From contig CAJUES010000063.1 in assembly GCA_910585765.1 (NCBI GenBank), positions 1-19,436 of the forward strand: 19,436 nt of DNA, in the 5' to 3' direction. Position 1 is the stretch's first letter, and the number at the start of each line of letters is the position of its first letter. The DNA comes from an uncultured Lachnospiraceae bacterium. Its GTDB lineage: Bacteria; Bacillota; Clostridia; Lachnospirales; Lachnospiraceae. The position numbers were made by a program, and so were the translations under genes. Below are positions 6,515 through 14,418 of this stretch, in pieces. The notes under the pieces are model-generated. The model was not told where the DNA came from, did no database searches, and worked only from the letters and a program-made list of their open reading frames with translations.

Positions 6515-6931
6515 TCAGCAGTGTCCTCTGTGGTGTCCGCCCCTTCTGCCGTGGCAGCCGCCGTAATACCCATATCCACCATAGTATGTGCCTGTGCCGT
6601 AGCTGCTCGGTGCGCTGTAGGCTGACTGTACAGGTCTGCCGTGATCGTGGCAGTGGTCGCAGATGCCGTCGCCGTCCGCATCGGTATAATAATCGCAGAG
6701 TCCGTCATAATTCGCATCGGTGTAGCAGTGAAGATCACAGATACCGTCACCATTCTCATCCACAAAATAATGATTTCCGCATACGCCGTCACAATCCAGA
6801 TCCCTGAAACAGTCTCCGAGATTACAGCCACCGATATGACAAGTTGCTGGCGGAAGCTCTGCCGCATCAACAGAAGCCGCGGGAGCCAGCGCGATCATAC
6901 AAGCAAGTCCCATAGCCAACATTTTCCTCAT
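6515..6931 (-). CDS. Secreted Cys/Asp-rich protein with four DxNxDGxC calcium-loop-like repeats
   Basis: A 138-residue predicted exported protein. Residues 1-23 form a signal peptide (MRK, hydrophobic core, VDA then AELP), with likely cleavage near A23. The mature part holds four repeats of the form D-x-[DN]-x-D-G-[VIL]-C ending at C51, C65, C79 and C91, mostly with a 14-residue period. These resemble EF-hand, dockerin or thrombospondin-type-3 Ca2+ loops with an added Cys after the Gly. The tail (110-138) is rich in Gly, Tyr, His and Arg (GGYGYYGG, HHRGHC). There is no LPxTG or other anchor. The start follows AGGAGG and a promoter at 6978-7006. Divalent-metal binding outside the cell is a reasonable inference; no named family is recognised. 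A possible small ORF and a terminator follow. Confidence 0.82.
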   Translation of the reverse strand: MRKMLAMGLACMIALAPAASVDAAELPPATCHIGGCNLGDCFRDLDCDGVCGNHYFVDENGDGICDLHCYTDANYDGLCDYYTDADGDGICDHCHDHGRPVQSAYSAPSSYGTGTYYGGYGYYGGCHGRRGGHHRGHC

Positions 6932-6977
6932 GTATCCTACCTCCTAATAAAATAAAGAAAAACCGTTGCTTTTCTTA

Positions 6978-7006
6978 ACCATATCACACTTCCCCGGCTT
7001 TTTCAA
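6978..7006 (-). promoter_or_regulatory. Sigma-A promoter of the secreted repeat protein
   Basis: Minus strand: -35 TTGAAA (7001-7006), 17-bp spacer, -10 TATGGT (6978-6983). The -35 overlaps the last codons and stop of the upstream DUF3737 gene, so the secreted protein has an independent start site though it can also receive read-through. Confidence 0.65.
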
Positions 7007-7857
7007 CCTTTATTTGCGGTTTTTCCCAACTCCCGGATCTCCCCTTTTGCCTCCGTATCGTCCATGACGATCTCGCCCACCGAGGGGACTGTGATCAAGC
7101 CCGAGCGTGGGTTCTTAATGCTCAGGACAGGCGTGGTGATCCTGGCATCCACATCCGACTTCTCAAAACATAGATCCGCATCCAGCATCTCGCAGTCGAT
7201 CATCCTGAGGTTCTTGCAGTAGCACAGCGGCTGTGTGCCGATGATCTTACAGTGCTCAAACGTCAATCCGTCCGCATACCATGCCAGGTATTCTCCCTTG
7301 ACAATACTGTCCCGCACCACGATATTCTCACCGTGCCAGAAAGCGTCCTTTGTGTCAAAGGTGCAGTTCTCAAACAATGCGTTCCTGATGTACTGGAAAG
7401 AATATTTCCCCTTGAACACCACATTCCTGAACGTGATATTCTCGGAACGCATCATGAAATATTCGCTCTCCGCAGCAGAGTCTTCCATCTCGATTCCGTT
7501 GACGGACCATCCAAACTCCGGCGACAGGATATCACAGTCACGGATGACCACATCGCTGCACTCCCTGAGCGCCTTGATACCGTGCATTTTCGTGCCCGTT
7601 ATCTCTATGTGGTCGGAATACCACAGTGCGGCGCGGCACAGCGGCGTCATCTCAGAGTCGCTTATACCAAGATTATGTACATGCCAGAACGGATAACGCA
7701 GGTTGAAAAAACACCGCTGCGCCTGTATGTCCGACGCTTCCTTAACCGCGCTCTCCCCGTCTGCCGGACCGTCAAATGAACACTCCCGCAGGATTACGCC
7801 CTCACTTCCGTAAAACGCTCTCTCCTCATCAAATACCTGTTTCTCAATTATCTTCAT
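7003..7857 (-). CDS. DUF3737 family right-handed beta-helix protein
   Basis: A 284-residue protein recognised as DUF3737. Short strand-turn repeats run along the chain, each about 18-22 residues and often ending in a DC or NC pair (DCDIL, FENCTF, EHCKI, DCEML), as in parallel beta-helix folds such as pectate-lyase-like or pentapeptide-like proteins. No signal peptide or membrane segment is seen, so it is probably cytoplasmic. No catalytic residues can be named and the family has no established function that I know of. The start is preceded by GAGGG at short spacing and by a promoter at 7937-7965. The HlyD-type gene lies upstream, but the promoter between them suggests it is a separate unit. 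Confidence 0.88.
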   Translation of the reverse strand: MKIIEKQVFDEERAFYGSEGVILRECSFDGPADGESAVKEASDIQAQRCFFNLRYPFWHVHNLGISDSEMTPLCRAALWYSDHIEITGTKMHGIKALRECSDVVIRDCDILSPEFGWSVNGIEMEDSAAESEYFMMRSENITFRNVVFKGKYSFQYIRNALFENCTFDTKDAFWHGENIVVRDSIVKGEYLAWYADGLTFEHCKIIGTQPLCYCKNLRMIDCEMLDADLCFEKSDVDARITTPVLSIKNPRSGLITVPSVGEIVMDDTEAKGEIRELGKTANKG

Positions 7858-7936
7858 CTGCCCTCATCTCCATCCACGAAATTTTCACAGCCACTTCGCC
7901 CTGATCCGGCTGCTGCTCCTTCCAAGCATATACATT

Positions 7937-7965
7937 AGTATAGTATCTTTGTCGGAAATAGGCAA
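7937..7965 (-). promoter_or_regulatory. Sigma-A promoter of the DUF3737 gene
   Basis: Minus strand: -35 TTGCCT (7960-7965), 17-bp spacer, -10 TATACT (7937-7942), about 80 bp before the start codon. No GC-rich terminator is visible between the HlyD-type stop and this promoter. Confidence 0.65.
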
Positions 7966-7995
7966 ATAAAATAATTATAATCTTATTTAACGATC

Positions 7996-10071
7996 TTATT
8001 TTTCCTGCGGGCGCACGCTCTCGCCCTGCTTCAATTCCTTTGTCGTGTGGATGACCACCTTCGTATCCGCGCTGATCGTTCCGGATTCGATCGCCGCAAA
8101 CCTGTCATTTTTGTCCTTGACCTGCACTTTTAACCTCTCGACGTAGTACTCACTCCCAAGGATCCCTTCCTTCTCGTTGAGCGTATAGATGAAATACCCG
8201 CCTGACTCCTCAGTGACAACGTCGACAGGGAGTGTCAGGTCATGATATTCGCCCTGCACCGACTTCTGTACGGTCCCGCTCAATCCGGGCTTGCCCACGC
8301 CCTCCGGGAGCATGCAGACGAGATCATAGCCATTCTGCATATTTTCCGTGAAATAGTCCACCGTGACTTCCATCTCCGACTGCCCGTTCAGTTTCAGGCT
8401 CACTGTGTCATTCAGGTGCACGTGTTTTCCCTGTTCTTTTGTGATACTGAACTTGAACTGACACGGACGCTGCATATCTGTCATCAGGACCGCTGCAGTG
8501 TCCGATGTCCTGCCTCCGACCTCTACCTGGATCTTTGAAATGATCCCGTCACTTTCTGCCTTTATCTCGCCCTTTTGCTTTTTTAACGCATATAGACTTG
8601 CAAGCTGCGCCTGGATCTGCTTTATGTCGAGCTCATAGATCGCCGCCGAAGAGTCCGCCCTTTCCGTCACCTGCGCACTCGCGATGTCCCGCTGTTTCTG
8701 CCGCAGCGTCACCTCGCGGCTGTAGCTCACATCATTGTAATTTTCTTTCGCTTTCTGTACATTTGCCTCAAGTGCCAGCCGCGTATTCTGCCACTCGTCA
8801 AACTTCAGCTCCTCCGCCGAAAAGTCGGGCTGCTCCACCACGCCTCTGCTGTGTTTTGTCAGCGCATCCTGCAGCACGAGCAGCTCTGCGTTCGCCCTCC
8901 TGATCCGCTCCTGCAGTTCCTTGCGCGCTGCAATTTCCTCGTCTGTCAGATCCTGGTCCTTGTCATCCGCCGGCGGATCCGCTGTGCTGTCATCCCCTTT
9001 TCCTAAATTGTCCGCGTCGTCCGCCGGATTGTCATCTGCACCCGCACTGTTGTCGGCATCTCCGCTGCCGTCATTGCCATCATTGCCATCGTTACTATCA
9101 TTGCCGTCACTGCCATCGTCACCAGCAGTATCGTCATCAACAGTGTCGTTATCATCAGTATCGTTGTCAGCATCATCAGCATTGCCGCCAGCATTCGCAT
9201 CGCCGTCTGTATCCTTATCTGTATCACTGTTATCACCACCGCTATTGTCATCGTGACCGGCACTGGTATCACCGGCACCGCTGTCTGTTGTGCCATCCGC
9301 CTCCGTGCCGCTGTTGTCCGCGCCGGCATCCGTTCCCGCGCCGGCGCTGTCCCCTGCCGCGCCCGAGAGTACTCTGTTTTGCCCCAGCCAAGCCAGCTGT
9401 TCCTCCAGATCCCGGATCTCGCGCTCTTTTGCCGTGACCTGGTCCGTGATACTGTAGCCTCTGTTCACCCAGTCGTGGTAATCGTCCCACGCCTCCCGGC
9501 GGGAGTTGTCGGACGTGTACGGCACAGGATCTGCCAGATGCTTTCCGAGCTCCGCCTCCGCCTGATCGAGCGCCTCCTTCGCGCGCTCCTTTGCGGTCAG
9601 CGTCTCCTTGTCCGCCGTCTCGTAGTCCTCCTGCGCCCAGAGGAGCTCCACTTCCTTCTTCTGCGCGTCGATCACTTCATTGACCTGGATATCCGAGAGA
9701 TTGCACTGCAGCTTTGACAGCTCCGTCTCCTTGACGCTGATGATATCCGCTATATCCTTCAGATCGATCGTAAACAGCACATCGCCCGCTTTGACCGCGT
9801 CCCCCTGCATGACATAGAGCCTGTCAACCCGGAGCCCGGACTGTGTATTGACTGCGATCTCCCCGCCCGTCGTCACGATGCCGTCCGCCTCCACCACATG
9901 CTCCACATACTTTTTCGAGGGAGTGTCTGTCCTGACAACCGCAAGTCCTGATACATAGATGCTTTTTGAAATAATCGTACACAGCCACACACATGCCAGA
10001 AAGACCAGAAATATCTTGATCCACTTCTCCATCCGCCTGCGGCTCATCAGTTTCTCCTCATCTATTTCCAT
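7996..10071 (-). CDS. HlyD-type membrane-anchored adaptor with a long Asp-rich linker
   Basis: About 691 residues. Counted from a TTG at 10074: a basic N-terminus, one membrane segment (18-40), a barrel-sandwich/lipoyl-like part (56-108, VYVxxGDxVKAGDVLF type), a coiled coil (110-235), an Asp-rich low-complexity region (241-376), a second coiled coil (378-480), then the closing lipoyl half (AESDGIISKIQVEVGGRT) and beta-barrel domains. In Gram-positives such adaptors usually work with MacB-like exporters; here the partners upstream are two importer-type permeases, with no ATPase or MacB permease nearby. Start choice is open: ATG at 10071 (used), TTG at 10074, or ATG at 10047, which has the best RBS (GAGGAG, 6-base spacing) and keeps the membrane anchor. 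It follows the MalG-type gene by under 30 bp, so it is the last gene of that operon. Confidence 0.85.
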   Translation of the reverse strand: MEIDEEKLMSRRRMEKWIKIFLVFLACVWLCTIISKSIYVSGLAVVRTDTPSKKYVEHVVEADGIVTTGGEIAVNTQSGLRVDRLYVMQGDAVKAGDVLFTIDLKDIADIISVKETELSKLQCNLSDIQVNEVIDAQKKEVELLWAQEDYETADKETLTAKERAKEALDQAEAELGKHLADPVPYTSDNSRREAWDDYHDWVNRGYSITDQVTAKEREIRDLEEQLAWLGQNRVLSGAAGDSAGAGTDAGADNSGTEADGTTDSGAGDTSAGHDDNSGGDNSDTDKDTDGDANAGGNADDADNDTDDNDTVDDDTAGDDGSDGNDSNDGNDGNDGSGDADNSAGADDNPADDADNLGKGDDSTADPPADDKDQDLTDEEIAARKELQERIRRANAELLVLQDALTKHSRGVVEQPDFSAEELKFDEWQNTRLALEANVQKAKENYNDVSYSREVTLRQKQRDIASAQVTERADSSAAIYELDIKQIQAQLASLYALKKQKGEIKAESDGIISKIQVEVGGRTSDTAAVLMTDMQRPCQFKFSITKEQGKHVHLNDTVSLKLNGQSEMEVTVDYFTENMQNGYDLVCMLPEGVGKPGLSGTVQKSVQGEYHDLTLPVDVVTEESGGYFIYTLNEKEGILGSEYYVERLKVQVKDKNDRFAAIESGTISADTKVVIHTTKELKQGESVRPQEK
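8947..9354 (-). repeat. Low-complexity DNA coding for an Asp/Gly/Asn-rich segment
   Basis: Coding for residues 241-376 of the HlyD-type protein. By my count 45 of these 136 residues are Asp and only one is Glu; the rest are mainly Gly, Asn, Ser, Ala and Thr. Imperfect 9-base units for NDG/NDS triplets run around 9071-9120. The bias to Asp over Glu resembles Ca2+-binding RTX-like or dockerin-like runs, but the regular GGxGxDxLx nonapeptide is absent. Slippage-driven length variation is likely. Confidence 0.85.
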
Positions 10072-10100
10072 CAAACAACCCCTCCATCAAACGATCCATA

Positions 10101-10967
10101 CTACCCCTTCAGACCGGAATACACGATCCCCTGCTCCAGATAATCCTGCCCCATGACAAACACAAACACCGCCGGTATCAGCATCACCACCGATGCCGCG
10201 AACGCAAATCCCGCCTGCATCCAGCTGATCTCCGGCAGATACAGGGACAGCGGCCACAAAGTCTTATCCTCGAGAAACGCAAACGGCTGCTCGATCATAT
10301 TCCAGTATTCCAGAAATCCGAGCACGAGCGCCGAGAGGATGCCTCCTTTGCCAAGACCGATCCCCAGCATCCAAAAGATATGCAGCTCCCCTGCCCCGTC
10401 AATCCTTGCCGCCTCGATCAGTGCCTTCGGCAGCGACCGGAACCCGCCATAGATGACAAAGATCGGAAACGTGCTGAACACTGCCGGAAGAATGACTGCC
10501 CAGTGCGTATCCAGCAGTGACAGGCTGTCCAGTGTCAGATAGCTTGACAGCATCGTCACCTGAAACGGCAGGAGCATCAGAACGACGTAAACGGTAAAGA
10601 TCACATTTTTCCCTCTGACCTGATATGTCGCAAACGCCCACGCCGCAGGCACCCCCACAGCCATCTGTCCCAGCAGGATCAACGACACCAGCTTTGCCGA
10701 ATTCCAGAACAGCACAAAGAACTCCGGCGCGTAGAAGAGCAGGTGAATGTAGTGCTCCACTGTGGGATACTGGGGGATCAGTTTCCACGACACAAACCCT
10801 GTGCCGTGCATGAACACCGGCTCGAGGCATTCGTACAAGTCCCCCTGCCCCATGACAGAACCTGTCACCACGAGCAGTACGGGCGCGCAGATCACGATGC
10901 CTGCCGCTATGAATATCAATTTTGCCACTGCCTCCGCCGCCGTGCGCAGAAACTTTCTCATCTTCAC
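10101..10967 (-). CDS. Carbohydrate ABC transporter permease, MalG type
   Basis: A 288-residue integral membrane protein with about six hydrophobic segments. The cytoplasmic EAA loop that docks the ATPase is clear: EAARIDGAGELHIFW (185-199) followed by a glycine-rich IGLGKGG in place of the usual LP ending. The cell should use it with the MalF-type neighbour to import an oligosaccharide or similar solute delivered by the lipoprotein. The start is either GTG (10967), with an AGGA 7 bases upstream, or ATG two codons later (10961). The sequence before it is a tandem repeat carrying several RBS-like units. No ATP-binding gene is nearby; sugar importers of Firmicutes often share a distant MsmK-type ATPase (known of the family). 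Confidence 0.92.
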   Translation of the reverse strand: MKMRKFLRTAAEAVAKLIFIAAGIVICAPVLLVVTGSVMGQGDLYECLEPVFMHGTGFVSWKLIPQYPTVEHYIHLLFYAPEFFVLFWNSAKLVSLILLGQMAVGVPAAWAFATYQVRGKNVIFTVYVVLMLLPFQVTMLSSYLTLDSLSLLDTHWAVILPAVFSTFPIFVIYGGFRSLPKALIEAARIDGAGELHIFWMLGIGLGKGGILSALVLGFLEYWNMIEQPFAFLEDKTLWPLSLYLPEISWMQAGFAFAASVVMLIPAVFVFVMGQDYLEQGIVYSGLKG

Positions 10968-11002
10968 TTCGCAATCCTCACTTCACAATCCTCACTTATC
11001 CT
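10965..11002 (-). repeat. 14-bp tandem repeat over the MalG-type ribosome binding site
   Basis: Two adjacent copies, 10965-10978 and 10979-10992, differ at one base; a shortened third follows at 10993-11002. On the minus strand each unit reads AGGATTGYGAAGTG, so each carries a Shine-Dalgarno-like AGGA and a GTG. The copy nearest the gene supplies the RBS and the GTG start. Confidence 0.7.
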
Positions 11003-11090
11003 CATTTCAAGTCTCTCATTTCAGGAATCCGGGACTGTCCGGAAAATACCTGTGACGTGTGATCGTCATGAGTGATCCGCTGACAGTTCC

Positions 11091-11861
11091 TCAGCGCTGG
11101 CTGTAATACTGGAACAGTATAATGAACACGAACAGCACTCCTGCCACCAGCACACTCGCTGCCGCCATCTTGTCGAACTCAAGATTGACATACCAGTTGT
11201 TGAATGTGTGCTGCAGGAGATAGATATCCTTTCCCGGATACGAGCCGCCGACAAGATACGCCTCCCTGTATATCTTCATGGAATTCAAAAACGATAAGAT
11301 CACGATCGTGTAGACGCTGCCCCTCAGACAGGGAAGTTTCACAAATACCAGGCACTGAAACCTGTTTGTACCGTCCACCCTCGCCGCCTCGATCAGCTCG
11401 TTCGGAATCGCCGCGATCCCGGAAAGCCACAGCACGATCGTGTACCCCGTGTTCTTCCACAGATAGCTGACGACAAGGCTGTCAAAATCCTGCTTGTAAA
11501 AAAACATTCTCCACACAATGACGACGGTGGCTGTCGGCAGCGCCATCGGGAACAGATAGAGGCTCTTGATGACACTGATGTCCCGTATCCCGCTGAGCGC
11601 GAGCGCTGCTGCCAGACTGATCACAACCAGAAGCGGTATCGCCACGCCCACAAAGTGGAGCGTGTTCCCCACAGCCAGGCGAAACGCCTGGTTGTGGATC
11701 ACCGTCTCATAATTGTCCAGCCCCGCATACTCCCCTGACATGACCGTCATAAAAGAGCGCCGCACCACATCCGCAAACGGGATCAGCACAAAAACCGACA
11801 CCCCCGCAAGGCTCATACCGATAAAGCCTGCAAAATAGCCAAATTCCCGCATTTTTTTCAT
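11091..11861 (-). CDS. Carbohydrate ABC transporter permease, MalF type
   Basis: A 256-residue integral membrane protein with about six hydrophobic segments. The EAA loop is well kept: EAARVDGTNRFQCLVFVKLP (158-177) with the canonical EAA, G and LP positions. It pairs with the MalG-type permease downstream, separated by 123 bp containing the tandem repeat. It lies 70 bp after the solute-binding lipoprotein gene, across an intergenic hairpin that could set a lower expression level for the membrane parts. A GGGGG/AGGA-rich stretch precedes the ATG. It lacks the long N-terminal extension of enterobacterial MalF, as is usual for Gram-positive sugar importers. Confidence 0.92.
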   Translation of the reverse strand: MKKMREFGYFAGFIGMSLAGVSVFVLIPFADVVRRSFMTVMSGEYAGLDNYETVIHNQAFRLAVGNTLHFVGVAIPLLVVISLAAALALSGIRDISVIKSLYLFPMALPTATVVIVWRMFFYKQDFDSLVVSYLWKNTGYTIVLWLSGIAAIPNELIEAARVDGTNRFQCLVFVKLPCLRGSVYTIVILSFLNSMKIYREAYLVGGSYPGKDIYLLQHTFNNWYVNLEFDKMAAASVLVAGVLFVFIILFQYYSQR

Positions 11862-11891
11862 TGTCCTGCCCCCTGTCTCCTGCAGCGCATC

Positions 11892-11918
11892 CCGGAACGT
11901 GTCCGAAACACGTTCCGG
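11892..11918 (-). other. Intergenic stem-loop between lipoprotein and permease genes
   Basis: A perfect 11-bp stem, CCGGAACGTGT (11892-11902) with ACACGTTCCGG (11908-11918), around a 5-base loop. No T-run follows, so it is not a full terminator. Stem-loops at this place in importer operons commonly stabilise the binding-protein part of the mRNA, giving more lipoprotein than permease; that role is inferred here. Confidence 0.65.
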
Positions 11919-11930
11919 AATGCCCTGATG

Positions 11931-14288
11931 TCACTCGGACAGATAAATCGCCACACTGTCCGCGATCGCCTTCACTGCCGCGTCGATATCCTGTTCCCCT
12001 TCCAGATACTTTGTCCCCTGCGCATAGACTGCCTCCTCGAGCACAAAATCACACAGATACGGCGTGTCGAGCGATGCGATCCACTGCTCCAGCTGGTCGA
12101 TCCCCTCCTGGTCTACCGGATAGATACTATAGCCAAACGCCAGGCCATCCTCATCCGAAAATGTTACCGAAGACTGGGCACCGTTCTCCTGGAGTTCGCT
12201 CTCATCATACGCAAATTTGGCTGCCACTGCCTTTTTGTTCATGGGTATGCCAAACTCCATCGTTCCCTGGACCGTTGTGCTGAGCATCAGGCGGAGGAAC
12301 TGTTTTGCCGCATCGGGATCCTTCGTCGCGGCGTTGATCCCAGCGATCGACAGCGGCTGGTATACGTTGCTGCTCTGTCCGTCCAGCAGTTTGCAGGTGG
12401 TATCGTCAAATCCATCCGCCCTGGGGACAGACAGCATGCTCTGATAGTTGTAAACCGTCAGGAGGTTCCCGTAGTAGAACGGACACTCTTTCATCAGATA
12501 CGGCGTTTCGGTCATCATCGAAAAGTACTTATCATCCTCATAGCTTCTCCCGTTTTCCCCGGAAACCATATAGTACTGCTGATACATCTCGATCTGATCC
12601 TCGGGTACACCGTTCATCTGCACGTCGTACAGCCGCCTGGTCTGCTCCAGAAACTCCTGTATCTTCTGCTGGTCAAGCTGCCCTTGTGTATCCTTCCACG
12701 AAGGGGCACAGACCGTCGCCATGCGCTTCATGATGCCTGATGCGGAGCACACTGTCAGCAGATTCTTGTCCGGGTACGCCTCCCTTGCTTTTTCCAGCAT
12801 GTCTGCCAGCGACTTGTAATCGCTGATACCGTCCACGTAGTCTTTTTTGCCTGCTACGACCGGCAGCCCAAAAACGGTGGGCACTGCACAGATCCTGTCA
12901 TCGCTTTTCAGGTTGTCGATCAGGTTCCTGTACAATCCCTCACTCTGGTCCACCTCGTCAACGATGTCCGTCAGATCCATCAGCACACCTTTCTCCACGT
13001 ACGTATCGATATTCATACCGTCAAGCATGATGATGTCGGGACCGCTGCCGCCAAGCAGCTGCGTATTCAGCTTCTTGATCGCGTCCTCCCTCGTGATCCC
13101 GCCCTCGTCCATGCCGACCTGGTACTCAATATAAAAATCGGGATACTGTGTCTGGTAAGCTGCGATCGTCTGCCTCACCATATCGTCATCTGTCAGACTG
13201 TATACCGTGATCTTGTCGTTCGGAACGGTGGGGATCGACGCGTCGTACGTAAATTTGACAAACTTGTTGTCACTGTACACTGTCAGAAATTCATTCTGGT
13301 CATTCGCCATCATCGCCATGATGATATGGGAAGGGGCACCCAGCGATGACAGCCCGCCGTCGATCACCTGCTCCACCGCACTGCCGCCGATGACATGGCG
13401 GTACAAACCTTTTCCTCCCGCCATATAGATGGTATTGTTCTCCCCGAGAAACGGATAACACATATACCCGGCTCCTGTCCACGCCATATCGCTGCAGTTC
13501 TCCTCGACAAAGCTGTCGAGTGTCTCGTCCTCGACAAAACTTTTCTCCTCCAGATCATACAGAAACACTTTTTCGGATGTCACGCACATCAGCGTATTTC
13601 CGTCGCACTGCATCCTCCAGATGCTGTCCGAAATCTCTGTCAGCTTCTCCGCCGTTCCCTCATTGATATCGATCCTGTAGATATACTTGCACCCGCTGGC
13701 ATAGGCATACAGATTTCCCTGGCTGTCAAACGCCGCATCTCTCAGGTGCGAGTCCGCATCCGGCAGCTCGACAGGAATCTGCCTTGTGGTATCGTCTGTG
13801 CCCAAAATATACAGATTGTAGTCGAAATCCGTGCTGTCCTTCGGTGCTCCCTCCAACTGATCCATACAGATCACGGCAAGGGTTCCATCCTTTGCGATAG
13901 CAGTCGCTATGGGATAATGCTCATCGGCAAAGGCTGCGAACGCCTCACTCTCCACGGTCTCCCACGTGTCTCCCTTGTCTGCCGACACATATCTCCTGCC
14001 AGTCATGCTGTTTGCAATCATCAGTCTTCCGTCGCTCAGTGTCTGTGTGTCCATCCGGTCATGGTACTCCCCCTCAAAAACCGTTTGTTCCACATAACGC
14101 CCCATGCCGTTGTTGATGCTGCCATCATCCTTCTGCCCGGTATCGGACTGACTCTCCTCCGTGATGCTCGCCTGTGTCTCTGTCACGCTGTCCTGAGACT
14201 CTTTCGTGCCACACCCCGTAGCCGTGATGCTGACCATGGCTGCCATCAAAAAAGCTGCCAGTCTTGTAAACATCGATTTCTTTCTCAT
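11931..14288 (-). CDS. Lipoprotein with propeller-like N-terminal half and extracellular solute-binding C-terminal half (copy 1)
   Basis: 785 residues. The signal peptide ends in a lipobox (ATGC, C26), so the protein should be anchored on the outer face of the membrane. Residues ~62-355 hold six loosely repeated strand-rich units (DGRLMIANS, DGTLAVICM, QGNLYAYAS, GNTLMCVTS, NNTIYMAGG, QNEFLTVYS), with one Asp-box-like SADKGDTWE (102-110), as in six-bladed beta-propellers. From ~358 a type 1 solute-binding domain starts (KITVYSLTDDDMVRQTIAAYQ), with GGSGPDIIMLDGMN (413-426) typical of sugar-binding SBPs. SBPs of this class are usually ~400-550 residues, so the extra propeller is unusual. The start follows GGAGG with 6-base spacing. 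It is preceded by the TTAGAG tandem-box promoter and heads an operon with two permeases and a HlyD-type adaptor. The ligand is unknown. Confidence 0.85.
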   Translation of the reverse strand: MRKKSMFTRLAAFLMAAMVSITATGCGTKESQDSVTETQASITEESQSDTGQKDDGSINNGMGRYVEQTVFEGEYHDRMDTQTLSDGRLMIANSMTGRRYVSADKGDTWETVESEAFAAFADEHYPIATAIAKDGTLAVICMDQLEGAPKDSTDFDYNLYILGTDDTTRQIPVELPDADSHLRDAAFDSQGNLYAYASGCKYIYRIDINEGTAEKLTEISDSIWRMQCDGNTLMCVTSEKVFLYDLEEKSFVEDETLDSFVEENCSDMAWTGAGYMCYPFLGENNTIYMAGGKGLYRHVIGGSAVEQVIDGGLSSLGAPSHIIMAMMANDQNEFLTVYSDNKFVKFTYDASIPTVPNDKITVYSLTDDDMVRQTIAAYQTQYPDFYIEYQVGMDEGGITREDAIKKLNTQLLGGSGPDIIMLDGMNIDTYVEKGVLMDLTDIVDEVDQSEGLYRNLIDNLKSDDRICAVPTVFGLPVVAGKKDYVDGISDYKSLADMLEKAREAYPDKNLLTVCSASGIMKRMATVCAPSWKDTQGQLDQQKIQEFLEQTRRLYDVQMNGVPEDQIEMYQQYYMVSGENGRSYEDDKYFSMMTETPYLMKECPFYYGNLLTVYNYQSMLSVPRADGFDDTTCKLLDGQSSNVYQPLSIAGINAATKDPDAAKQFLRLMLSTTVQGTMEFGIPMNKKAVAAKFAYDESELQENGAQSSVTFSDEDGLAFGYSIYPVDQEGIDQLEQWIASLDTPYLCDFVLEEAVYAQGTKYLEGEQDIDAAVKAIADSVAIYLSE

Positions 14289-14366
14289 GATATGCCTCCA
14301 CTATTATTTTTCCTCCCGGAATCTTGTGTACCAGGAGACTCCGAGAATTTATACTTTTTCACCGAT

Positions 14367-14399
14367 ATTGTATCATGATAATCTCTAAATATCCTCTAA
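14367..14399 (-). promoter_or_regulatory. TTAGAG tandem-box promoter of lipoprotein copy 1
   Basis: Minus strand: TTAGAG (14394-14399), 5 bp, TTAGAG (14383-14388), 10 bp, -10 TACAAT (14367-14372). The spacing equals that at 16813-16845 and 19223-19255. There is no consensus -35; the two boxes occupy its place, as expected for an activator-dependent promoter. The 11-bp period matches OmpR/PhoB-family binding. Confidence 0.75.
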
Positions 14400-14418
14400 G
14401 TGACCCCGCCACCGCTTT

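Noticed and set aside
9003..9329. Short repeated units that could suggest a CRISPR array or tandem repeat locus
   Set aside because: The units are imperfect 3- to 9-base coding repeats for Asp, Gly and Asn within one open frame, with no spacer structure.
11041..11075. Short 17-codon frame between the two permease genes
   Set aside because: No RBS at a usable distance and no homology I could recognise.
13395..14378. 327-residue plus-strand open frame over lipoprotein copy 1
   Set aside because: Antisense shadow; composition rich in His/Arg/Leu typical of reversed coding DNA, and it runs through the lipoprotein promoter.
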